From positions 1 through 17,190 of the forward strand of contig QIKU01000192.1 of the NCBI GenBank assembly GCA_003232015.1: a stretch of 17,190 bases of DNA, in the 5' to 3' direction. Origin of the DNA: Gammaproteobacteria bacterium (lineage in GTDB: Bacteria > Pseudomonadota > Gammaproteobacteria > UBA6429). Made by a program: the position numbers and the translations under genes. Below the pieces are notes generated by a model. That model searched no databases and was not told the DNA's origin. It saw only the letters and a program-made list of their open reading frames with translations. Shown here in pieces: positions 7,091-13,378 of this stretch (the first letter of the stretch is position 1; every line of letters starts with the position of its first letter).

Positions 7091-8890
7091 CTAGTCGCCT
7101 AAGTAGTTAAGTGACACATACACACCGAGTCCTTCACTATTATAATTGTTGGCTGTTTGATATTCTGAGTCTAACAGGTTATGTATCTTACCACGAAGCA
7201 TCCAGTTTTTAGAAAGAGGATAGCGAGTATTTAGATTAAGCAGGGAATAACCATCGAGTTTTATCGAGTTGCTGGTATTATCATAGCGCTTACCTTTTAT
7301 AATGACTTCGAGTCCCGAGCGCCACTTCCCTGTATTCTGGTCAATATTAATCTTTATTGAATGCTTGGCTCTGCGTGGCAACACTTTTTTAGTTAATGCA
7401 TTAACCGGCTTCAGGAAGGTCAGTTCTACATGGGTATTGTAGTCGGCTTGTTTAAATGTGGCATTCATTTCCAGGCCATCGATGCGAGCTTCATCCAGAT
7501 TCGTTACCTGGTAAGTCGGCGCTGGATAGACAATCAGGTTTGATATATTGGTACGGTAAAGATTGACAGCCCATTGGGTTGTTGAGGCAACGCTTCGGAG
7601 TTCAAGTTCATATGATTCTGACTTCTCTGGTTTTATGTTTGCATTGCCTGAGCTTGGGAAATAAAGATTATTAAATGTAGGTGCTTTAAATCCGGTGCCA
7701 TAAGAGCTAATGAGTCGTAGTTCATTATTCAGGTTTGTTCCCCAGCTAATATTACCGGTGGTGTTGTTGCCAAAGGCTTCATTGTCGTCAAGGCGAATGG
7801 CGGCGAGAATGTCATTATTATCTCCAAACCATTGTTGCTGTATAAAATAACCTTTGTTGTCACGCGTTTTTTTATCATAATTTGTCGTACTGTCGACTTT
7901 GTCATTTTGATAATCAATACCAGCGGTTAACAGCAGTGTGTTGCTCAGGGTAATGTCATTTTGCCATGAGAGCATATCGCGTGTTGTGTTAAAGGTGCCG
8001 TTTGCTACGCCATTTTTAAAGTTATCACTTTTATCCTGACTCTGGCTGGCTTTTAATGACATTTGCCAGTCTTTAAGTGGCGCAAAAACATAGTTAATAC
8101 CCGTTGCCTGTTGTACGAAGTCGGCATCTAAAACGTTGCTTATTGTAAAACTGTCATCGTACTGGTTATTGCCCTCAGCACGCATAAAAGTGGCTGTTAA
8201 CCAGGACTGCGTTGAGAACTGGCGTTTATAGTTTGCGCTAACAGATGTATTCTTATAGCCATCTCTATCCGGGGCACTGGTTTTTAAGGCATTAAAGCCA
8301 TTGGTTTGCAGGTAGCCAATATTCAGGGAAAACTGGTTATTCTCACTTGCCGTATTAAAACCGGCATTTAACTTTGTTGTGTCTCGGCTGCCATAGCCGA
8401 TTGATGCATTGATATTATTTGATTGCGCTTTTTTGGTAAAAATCTGGATAACACCACCAATGGCATCGGAGCCATACAATGAGGCTCGTGGCCCACGTAC
8501 AATTTCAATTCGTTCAATTTGTGAAACAGGAATGCTTTGTAGTGAAACCGTTCCCAGTGTTGCAGAACCCATGCGGATGCCATCAATTAAAATCAGTACC
8601 TGGCTTGCATTGGTGCCGCGCATATAAATGCTGGTTGATTTTCCTAAGCCTCCATTGTTGCTAATATCAATACCCTGAATGCCATTAAGTAATTCAGGAA
8701 TATCATTGGCCTGTTGTTGCTCAATTTGTTCTTTTGTAATAACGGTAACCGAGGCTAAACTATCGTTTGCAGTTTGCGCTGTTCGTGTTGCTGTTACAAT
8801 AATATTATTTTCATCTGCGGCAGCAAGATGAGTACTTGTGAATAGTATACTTGTGGTTATTGCCAGATTTAAGGCTGTTCGGTACTTCAT
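7091..8890 (-). CDS. btuB: TonB-dependent vitamin B12 receptor, outer membrane
   Basis: Binds cobalamin at the cell surface and moves it into the periplasm using energy from TonB. The 599-residue protein begins with a signal peptide (about 1-25, ending T-H-L-A-A-A) and then the TonB box IIVTATR (30-36). The plug domain follows, with the typical M-R-G-T-N, L-I-L-I-D-G-I-R and E-I-V-R-G-P-R-A-S-L-Y-G-S-D-A-I-G-G-V-I segments. The rest is the 22-strand beta-barrel region, similar in length to E. coli BtuB (614 aa precursor). The final residues are Y-L-G-D rather than the usual terminal aromatic, a small oddity. I chose the ATG at 8890 because GGAGAG lies four nucleotides before it and the signal peptide then begins properly. 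An in-frame ATG at 8959 would add 23 residues ahead of the signal peptide. The upstream cobalamin riboswitch fixes the substrate assignment. Confidence 0.94.
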   Translation of the reverse strand: MKYRTALNLAITTSILFTSTHLAAADENNIIVTATRTAQTANDSLASVTVITKEQIEQQQANDIPELLNGIQGIDISNNGGLGKSTSIYMRGTNASQVLILIDGIRMGSATLGTVSLQSIPVSQIERIEIVRGPRASLYGSDAIGGVIQIFTKKAQSNNINASIGYGSRDTTKLNAGFNTASENNQFSLNIGYLQTNGFNALKTSAPDRDGYKNTSVSANYKRQFSTQSWLTATFMRAEGNNQYDDSFTISNVLDADFVQQATGINYVFAPLKDWQMSLKASQSQDKSDNFKNGVANGTFNTTRDMLSWQNDITLSNTLLLTAGIDYQNDKVDSTTNYDKKTRDNKGYFIQQQWFGDNNDILAAIRLDDNEAFGNNTTGNISWGTNLNNELRLISSYGTGFKAPTFNNLYFPSSGNANIKPEKSESYELELRSVASTTQWAVNLYRTNISNLIVYPAPTYQVTNLDEARIDGLEMNATFKQADYNTHVELTFLKPVNALTKKVLPRRAKHSIKINIDQNTGKWRSGLEVIIKGKRYDNTSNSIKLDGYSLLNLNTRYPLSKNWMLRGKIHNLLDSEYQTANNYNSEGLGVYVSLNYLGD

Positions 8891-8960
8891 TGTTCTCTCC
8901 AAAACACACACCCGTGTATAAGTTATGGTGTTGAAGAGGTTTTTTTTGGCGTGCAGCATT

Positions 8961-8993
8961 GCGAGAAGGCTGTCCGACTATATTGCCCTCCGC
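8961..8993 (-). promoter_or_regulatory. Hairpin in the btuB leader, possible riboswitch expression platform
   Basis: In the transcript, GCGGAGGGC (from 8993 to 8985) can pair with GCCTTCTCGC (8970 to 8961), with one bulged base and a 14-nt loop. It lies about 20 nt after the riboswitch core. No U-run follows (the next tract is A-rich in the RNA), so it is not an intrinsic terminator. It may be the hairpin whose loop interacts with the aptamer, as in the E. coli btuB leader, but that is untested. Confidence 0.4.
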
Positions 8994-9012
8994 AACACAT
9001 TCTTTTAATAAT

Positions 9013-9244
9013 AAACAGGCCGGTCTCCGGGCTTACGAGTGATTTACAAAAAAACGTAAATCGGGTGAATTGCCTTCCCACCTATAATCGGTGACTTGTT
9101 ATCGCCGATTAATTTTGGCAGTGGCTTAATAATTCACTTTTACTCGCTTACCGTTGCGGGGGCAGCGCCGGAATTTCATTTTTTAGATGATCACCGGCTT
9201 CCCGTTTCAGTTGAGATTTTGGTTAAAAGCTCAAACACCTGTTT
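9013..9244 (-). ncRNA. Cobalamin riboswitch of the btuB operon
   Basis: An adenosylcobalamin-sensing aptamer that lowers expression of the downstream btuB-tonB-pduO genes when coenzyme B12 is plentiful. On the minus strand it shows, in order, the closing stem arm AAACAGG (9244-9238), the conserved block GCTGCCCCCGCAACGG, the B12 box AGCCACTG (9126-9119), GGGAAGGC (9079-9072), GGAGACCGGCC, and the matching stem arm CCTGTTT (9019-9013). The seven-base terminal stem pairs perfectly and sets the boundaries. A good promoter ends just upstream. The leader from core to btuB start is about 120 nt. Confidence 0.95.
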
Positions 9245-9257
9245 GCTAAGGTGAGAG

Positions 9258-9287
9258 ACTTTACGAGATATGCCCGCTGAATGTCAA
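9258..9287 (-). promoter_or_regulatory. Sigma-70 promoter of the B12 operon
   Basis: On the minus strand, a perfect TTGACA (9287-9282), an 18-nt spacer and TAAAGT (9263-9258). Transcription would start near 9251, a few bases before the first stem of the cobalamin riboswitch. This position relative to the aptamer is strong contextual support. Confidence 0.8.
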
Positions 9288-9522
9288 GCCTGTAAAAAGT
9301 GGCTATTGTACAAAACAATATAACTGCATGTTTTATATGAATTTATTTGCATGTGAAATTTATAATAATAAAGTTTCCTATTACATCTTATTTATTTGGT
9401 TGATTTACAACCAGAACAGCTATACTAAATACAGTATAATTGTTACATCTATCACATTATTTCCTCAAATTCTTTGGTTTTTGGCCGATATTTAAGGAGT
9501 ACAGGGTCAGTTTGGTATTGTT
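9288..9522. other. AT-rich intergenic region upstream of the ParA-type gene
   Basis: This 235-nt stretch is strikingly AT-rich. It contains three short inverted repeats: ATTGT-N5-ACAAT (9305-9319), GGTTG-N5-CAACC (9398-9412) and TATACT-N6-AGTATA (9421-9438). The last overlaps a consensus TATAAT at 9435-9440 that may be the -10 of the ParA-type gene, without a clear -35. A small open frame (9328-9495) also runs through it. AAGGAG at 9494-9499 lies too far (23 nt) from the ATG at 9523 to be an ordinary ribosome binding site. Confidence 0.4.
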
Positions 9523-10212
9523 ATGGATATGCAGCGAATTATTGTTTTAAATACAAAAGGTGGTTGTGGCAAAACAACCATTGCGACTAATCTTGCCAGT
9601 CACTATGCCAACACTGGTTTTTCAACTTCACTTATGGATTATGATCCACAGGGTTCGAGTACCCGTTGGTTAAATCTGCGTTCGAAAGAGCGGCCACTTA
9701 TTCATGGCGTTGAAGCCCATAAAAAGCCGCGTGGTAATGTCACGCGTGTTTGGCAAAACCGAACTATTCCCGATACCGACCGGGTTATTATTGATGCACC
9801 GGCCGGGGTTGATCACTCGCAGTTATTAGAATTTATTCGTCAGGTTGATACCGTACTTATTCCTGTTTTACCTTCGCCGATTGATATTCATGCCGCCACC
9901 CGTTTTGTAGAAGATTTATTACTGGTTGCCAAGGTGCGGCAGCTTGGTATTCGGGTGGGGGTAGTGGCAAATCGAGCAAAAACAAATACTGTGATTTACC
10001 AGTCTCTGGAACGCTTTTTAAAAACCCTACGGCTTCCTTTTATTACCACCTTACGTGACACTCAAAATTACGTGCGTGCCGCTGAACGCGGTATTGGAAT
10101 TCATGAAATGTGGGACAAACGAGCGGAAGCAGATAAAATACACTGGCAACCATTGCTTACCTGGCTGGAAGAAAATAATGCGGAGCAGAGTCGGGTTTCA
10201 CCTATGGCTTAA
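9523..10212 (+). CDS. Orphan ParA/MinD-family ATPase
   Basis: A 229-residue soluble P-loop ATPase of the ParA family, which positions DNA, protein arrays or other cargo by ATP-dependent dimerisation. It has the deviant Walker A motif KGGCGKTT (12-19, with the signature lysine at 12), switch I DYDPQGSSTRW (39-49, Asp41), and Walker B VIIDAP (88-93) followed by A-G-V-D. No N-terminal helix-turn-helix is present, so it resembles small chromosomal ParA/McdA-like proteins rather than plasmid ParA with its own operator-binding domain. No parB-like gene lies next to it; it is flanked by the B12 operon and btuD. The CobQ/CobB-related P-loop could tempt one to link it to cobalamin synthesis, but the glutamine amidotransferase half of those enzymes is absent. 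The start is uncertain: ATG 9523 or ATG 9529, neither with a well-spaced ribosome binding site. Cargo is unknown. Confidence 0.85.
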   Translation: MDMQRIIVLNTKGGCGKTTIATNLASHYANTGFSTSLMDYDPQGSSTRWLNLRSKERPLIHGVEAHKKPRGNVTRVWQNRTIPDTDRVIIDAPAGVDHSQLLEFIRQVDTVLIPVLPSPIDIHAATRFVEDLLLVAKVRQLGIRVGVVANRAKTNTVIYQSLERFLKTLRLPFITTLRDTQNYVRAAERGIGIHEMWDKRAEADKIHWQPLLTWLEENNAEQSRVSPMA

Positions 10213-10229
10213 TGTTCTTTATGCTGTAC

Positions 10230-11012
10230 TTACTTCGCCACAAAAACTGATTGCTTGTCGACTGTTAATTCTGTTATTGGGTAACCATACACTTCGGTTA
10301 AATTTTCTGCTGTAAGAATGTCTTCTGCTTTTCCTGTTCGTGTTTGCCCATCGTCATAGATTAATAAAATATGGTCACAATATTGTTTTGCCAGATTAAT
10401 ATCATGCATGACCATGGCAATGGCATGTTGTTGTTTGAACAGGGGAGTTGTTAAATAATTTAACAGTTGATGTTGATGTGCTATATCCAGATGGTTAACA
10501 GGTTCGTCGAGTAATAAAATGGCGGTTTGTTGCGCTAGTAGCGTTACTAAACCCAGTCGGCGGCGTTCTCCACCTGACAGCGAAGCAATATTACGTTGTT
10601 CATAATTGCCCAGGCCCATTTGTGCTAATAATTTTTTAACCAGATTAATATCGTCAGGATCAGGCCATTGCCATGCTTTTAAATGTGGGTGGCGGCCGAT
10701 AAGCGCTGTGTCGAGTACGGTCGATGGAAAAATATCCTGAAAGTCCTGTAATAAAATTCCCAGTTGTTGCGCCCGTGTCTGGCTTTTTAATTGCCGGGTG
10801 AGAACGTTATTCAGTTTAATACTTGCTTGTGGGTTAACAACGGTACTCGATGATTGTATTCCCGCCAGTGTATGTAATAAGGTTGTTTTGCCTGCACCAT
10901 TTTTACCAAGAATGCCCCAGCATTGCCCAATTTTTATTTCAAAACTGAGTGACTGGCATAAAGTGCGCTCTGCTATTTTAAGGGTGAGGTTATTGACACT
11001 TAAGCAAGACAT
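10230..11012 (-). CDS. btuD: ABC transporter ATP-binding protein, BtuD/FecE type
   Basis: The cytoplasmic ATPase subunit of a type II importer for cobalamin or iron chelates. The 260-residue protein has every core motif: Walker A GKNGAGKT (36-43), Q-loop near Gln89, signature LSGGE (145-149), Walker B ILLLDE (165-170), D-loop and the H-loop His203 in V-M-H-D-I-N. Its ATG overlaps the btuC stop (TAATG), so the two subunits are translationally coupled. The cobalamin assignment rests on nearness to the btuB operon; sequence motifs alone cannot separate BtuD from siderophore-transporter ATPases. It is convergent with the ParA-type gene, 17 nt between stops, with no visible terminator. Confidence 0.8.
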   Translation of the reverse strand: MSCLSVNNLTLKIAERTLCQSLSFEIKIGQCWGILGKNGAGKTTLLHTLAGIQSSSTVVNPQASIKLNNVLTRQLKSQTRAQQLGILLQDFQDIFPSTVLDTALIGRHPHLKAWQWPDPDDINLVKKLLAQMGLGNYEQRNIASLSGGERRRLGLVTLLAQQTAILLLDEPVNHLDIAHQHQLLNYLTTPLFKQQHAIAMVMHDINLAKQYCDHILLIYDDGQTRTGKAEDILTAENLTEVYGYPITELTVDKQSVFVAK

Positions 11013-12001
11013 TAGCGATGTGCCTCGCTACGGTGTAATAAATATAAAAACAACGGGATACCGATTAACGCGGTTACAATGCCTACCGGTATTTGTATCG
11101 GCGAAAATAGACTTCGGGATAAAGTATCAGCGAACGTAAGTAGGGTGCCGCCACATAAAACGCTTGCGGGTAACAGTACCCGGTGATCCTGAATACCAGC
11201 AAGTCGTATCAGATGTGGTACAACCAGACCAATAAACCCAATGCTACCGGCCTGAGTAACGGCCGTTGCGGTGCAAAGAGAAGCCAATACTAACAGCTTC
11301 CATTGTAATTGATGTGTTGCGATACCTAATGACTGGGCAAATTGTTCACCACGAATAAGTACATTCAACGAGCGGGCTAATAATAAACTCAGTAACAGTC
11401 CAACGAGTAAAATAATAAACCCGAGCGTTGGTAAGTGGCTATAACTTAAATCCCCCATTAGCCAGAACAACATACTATGCACACGGTTGCTGGGGCTAAA
11501 GGTGAGGATAAAACTGATAATCGCACCCCAGCCTGCCGCAAGAATAATGCCGGTTAATAACAGACGAGTTGGGTTCCAGTGGCTATTTTTTAATCCGCGA
11601 CTGAGTAAAAAAACCAGCAGCATAGCAAATAAGGCACCAGCGAAAGCACTTGCTGTGAGTGCTATTAGCGGTAAGCCAATCATAATCGCTAGCAGTGCGG
11701 CAACCGATGCACCACCCGATATACCTAAAATATAGGGGTCAGCGAGTGGGTTACGTATTAACACCTGCATTAATGCACCGGCTAAGGCAAGCAGACCACC
11801 GGTGACAAAGGCAGCGAGTGCACGTTCCAGTCGTAATTGTACAATCAGCTGCTGAGTCGAGGCTTGTGAGTTAAAAATATTATGTAGCACATCGCTAAAT
11901 GAAACGCTGCTACTGCCCACGAGTAAGGCAGTAACCAAACTGGTAAGGGTTGCAATAGCAAGTATGCCCATTAGCCAGTAAGTTGAATAATTTTTTAACA
12001 T
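11012..12001 (-). CDS. btuC: ABC transporter permease, BtuC/FecCD family
   Basis: The inner-membrane permease that, as a dimer with the ATPase, moves cobalamin (or an iron chelate) from periplasm to cytoplasm. The 329-residue, strongly hydrophobic protein has the expected length and about ten membrane helices. It carries the FecCD signatures: G-A-L-M-Q-V-L-I-R-N-P-L-A-D-P-Y-I-L-G-I near residues 75-95 and G-F-I-G-L-V-V-P-H-L-I-R in the C-terminal third. The start lies 23 nt after the HAD phosphatase stop, suggesting a HAD-btuC-btuD transcript. No riboswitch and no periplasmic binding-protein gene precede it. As with btuD, the cobalamin substrate is inferred from the neighbouring riboswitch operon, and an iron-siderophore role is the main alternative. 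Confidence 0.8.
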   Translation of the reverse strand: MLKNYSTYWLMGILAIATLTSLVTALLVGSSSVSFSDVLHNIFNSQASTQQLIVQLRLERALAAFVTGGLLALAGALMQVLIRNPLADPYILGISGGASVAALLAIMIGLPLIALTASAFAGALFAMLLVFLLSRGLKNSHWNPTRLLLTGIILAAGWGAIISFILTFSPSNRVHSMLFWLMGDLSYSHLPTLGFIILLVGLLLSLLLARSLNVLIRGEQFAQSLGIATHQLQWKLLVLASLCTATAVTQAGSIGFIGLVVPHLIRLAGIQDHRVLLPASVLCGGTLLTFADTLSRSLFSPIQIPVGIVTALIGIPLFLYLLHRSEAHR

Positions 12002-12024
12002 GATTGAGAAATAGATGCTGGTGT

Positions 12025-12714
12025 TTACAGGCTGGGGTGTAGACGCAGCATTTTCCAGCCGTGTTGTTTGGCATGTTGTGCGAGCTTGTCGTCCGGGTCA
12101 ACAACAATCGGGTGGCTCACCTGTTCGAGTAACGGAATGTCGTTATGTGAATCACTATAAAACCAGCTATTATCAAGGTTATAGCCGGTTTGTTGTAGCC
12201 AGTCATTAAGCCGGGTTACTTTACCGTGTTGAAAACAGGGGATACCCTCGACCTGTCCAGTATATTGGTTATTTTTTATTTCAGGTTCGGTTGCGAGCAG
12301 GTTATCAATACCAAATTCTTTGGCGATGGGTGCGGTAATAAAACGGTTGGTTGCGGTAATAATTAATAACTCATGACTTTGTTCACGGTGCTGCTGAACA
12401 AGCTCTCGTGCCTGGTTGCTGATAATCGGGACGATAGCTTCTTGCATAAATTGTTCGTGTAATATCTCCAATTCATCCATGCTGAGCTGGCTGAGTGGTT
12501 TTAAACTAAAGCGTAGGAAGGCATCAATATCCAGGGTGCCGGCTTTATAGTCAGCATAGAATTGCTGGTTTTCACGTGCATATTCTTCCTTGTCGACGTG
12601 GCCGTGCCCGGCAATAAATTCGCCCCAGAGTGCATCACTGTCACCAGCGAGGAGTGTATTATCAAGGTCGAAAATGGCTAAGTCTTTATTTTTATTAGCT
12701 TTTACTGTTTTCAT
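12025..12714 (-). CDS. HAD-superfamily phosphatase, SerB-like (HAD-IB)
   Basis: A 229-residue cytoplasmic phosphomonoesterase of the phosphoserine-phosphatase-like HAD-IB group. The four HAD motifs are present: nucleophile and acid in FDLDNT (Asp16, Asp18), Thr120 in L-L-I-I-T-A-T-N, Lys165 in H-G-K-V, and YSDSHND (Asp188, Asp192) binding Mg2+. A helical cap lies between motifs I and II. A HAD phosphatase gene adjacent to rppH and ptsP is a conserved arrangement in Pseudomonas, where I recall that the relative is linked to histidinol-phosphate dephosphorylation. That would be a reasonable but unproven guess here; phosphoserine is the other. The gene is divergent from rppH and leads into btuC after 23 nt. 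No good ribosome binding site precedes the ATG, so the exact start is less certain. Confidence 0.85.
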   Translation of the reverse strand: MKTVKANKNKDLAIFDLDNTLLAGDSDALWGEFIAGHGHVDKEEYARENQQFYADYKAGTLDIDAFLRFSLKPLSQLSMDELEILHEQFMQEAIVPIISNQARELVQQHREQSHELLIITATNRFITAPIAKEFGIDNLLATEPEIKNNQYTGQVEGIPCFQHGKVTRLNDWLQQTGYNLDNSWFYSDSHNDIPLLEQVSHPIVVDPDDKLAQHAKQHGWKMLRLHPSL

Positions 12715-12861
12715 GGGGGTATTCTAGCCTAAAAATACACTCTGCAACATCCTGGTATTGTACTGTGTGTTTGTGCGTAAAAAGGGGGTAAAAATTAACC
12801 CTTTAGAGGGAATTTATGCAATTATATTAGGTAATAAGAACATAATAAATATGGAGCTGGG

Positions 12862-13353
12862 ATGATTGACCAAGATGGCTACCGTGCAAATGTCGGCATT
12901 ATGCTGAGTAATGGTGAAGGCGAACTTTTGTGGGCACGGCGAATGGGACGGGATGGGTGGCAATTTCCACAAGGGGGTATTCAGAAAAATGAAACCCCGC
13001 AGCAAGCCCTGTTTCGTGAATTAAAAGAAGAAATCGGTTTAGATGTTAATGAAGTTGAAGTTCTAAAGTCAACTGATGGCTGGTTGCGCTATGATTTACC
13101 TAAAAGTTTACAAAGACCAAACAGTAAGCCTGTTTGTATTGGTCAAAAGCAAATCTGGTTTTTGCTTAAGCTAACATCGAGCGAAGAATTTATTAAATTA
13201 GACTGTTCAGAAAAACCGGAGTTTGATCGGTGGCGCTGGATCCAGCCTCAAACTGCAGTGGAACAGGTTATTGAATTTAAACGCGGTGTTTATCGCCGTG
13301 CCTTATTGGCATTGTTACCCGATTTTAGTTTGGGTTTAAAGCAACGTTGTTAG
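12862..13353 (+). CDS. rppH: RNA pyrophosphohydrolase (Nudix), mRNA 5'-end decapping
   Basis: Removes pyrophosphate from the 5' end of primary transcripts, making them substrates for RNase E. The 163-residue protein begins MIDQDGYRANVGIM, as in E. coli RppH. It carries a perfect Nudix box G-x5-E-x7-R-E-x-x-E-E-x-G-L at 38-60, preceded by WQFPQGG. The downstream K-Q-I-W-F-L-L and E-F-D-R-W-R-W segments are also typical of RppH. GGAG at 12853-12856 is a suitable ribosome binding site. ptsP follows after 25 nt, so the two are likely one transcript; the same pairing is known from Pseudomonas and enterobacteria. Confidence 0.95.
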   Translation: MIDQDGYRANVGIMLSNGEGELLWARRMGRDGWQFPQGGIQKNETPQQALFRELKEEIGLDVNEVEVLKSTDGWLRYDLPKSLQRPNSKPVCIGQKQIWFLLKLTSSEEFIKLDCSEKPEFDRWRWIQPQTAVEQVIEFKRGVYRRALLALLPDFSLGLKQRC

Positions 13354-13378
13354 TTTTCAGGCTGGGCGACCGACACCA

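Noticed and set aside
8891..8959. Upstream in-frame ATG for btuB at 8959
   Set aside because: It would place 23 residues ahead of a proper signal peptide and lies directly after the leader hairpin. The ATG at 8890 has GGAGAG at correct spacing.
8961..8993. Intrinsic terminator in the riboswitch leader
   Set aside because: No U-tract follows the hairpin in the transcript; the nearby homopolymer is A in the RNA.
9419..9438. LexA-like box near TATACT-N6-AGTATA
   Set aside because: The CTGT-N8-ACAG pattern is not met: the left half is CTAT and the spacing is one base short.
9523..10212. Reading the ParA-type gene as a CobQ/CobB cobalamin-synthesis enzyme because of its B12 neighbours
   Set aside because: Only the P-loop part is shared. 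The protein has the ParA-type switch I and length, and no glutamine amidotransferase domain.
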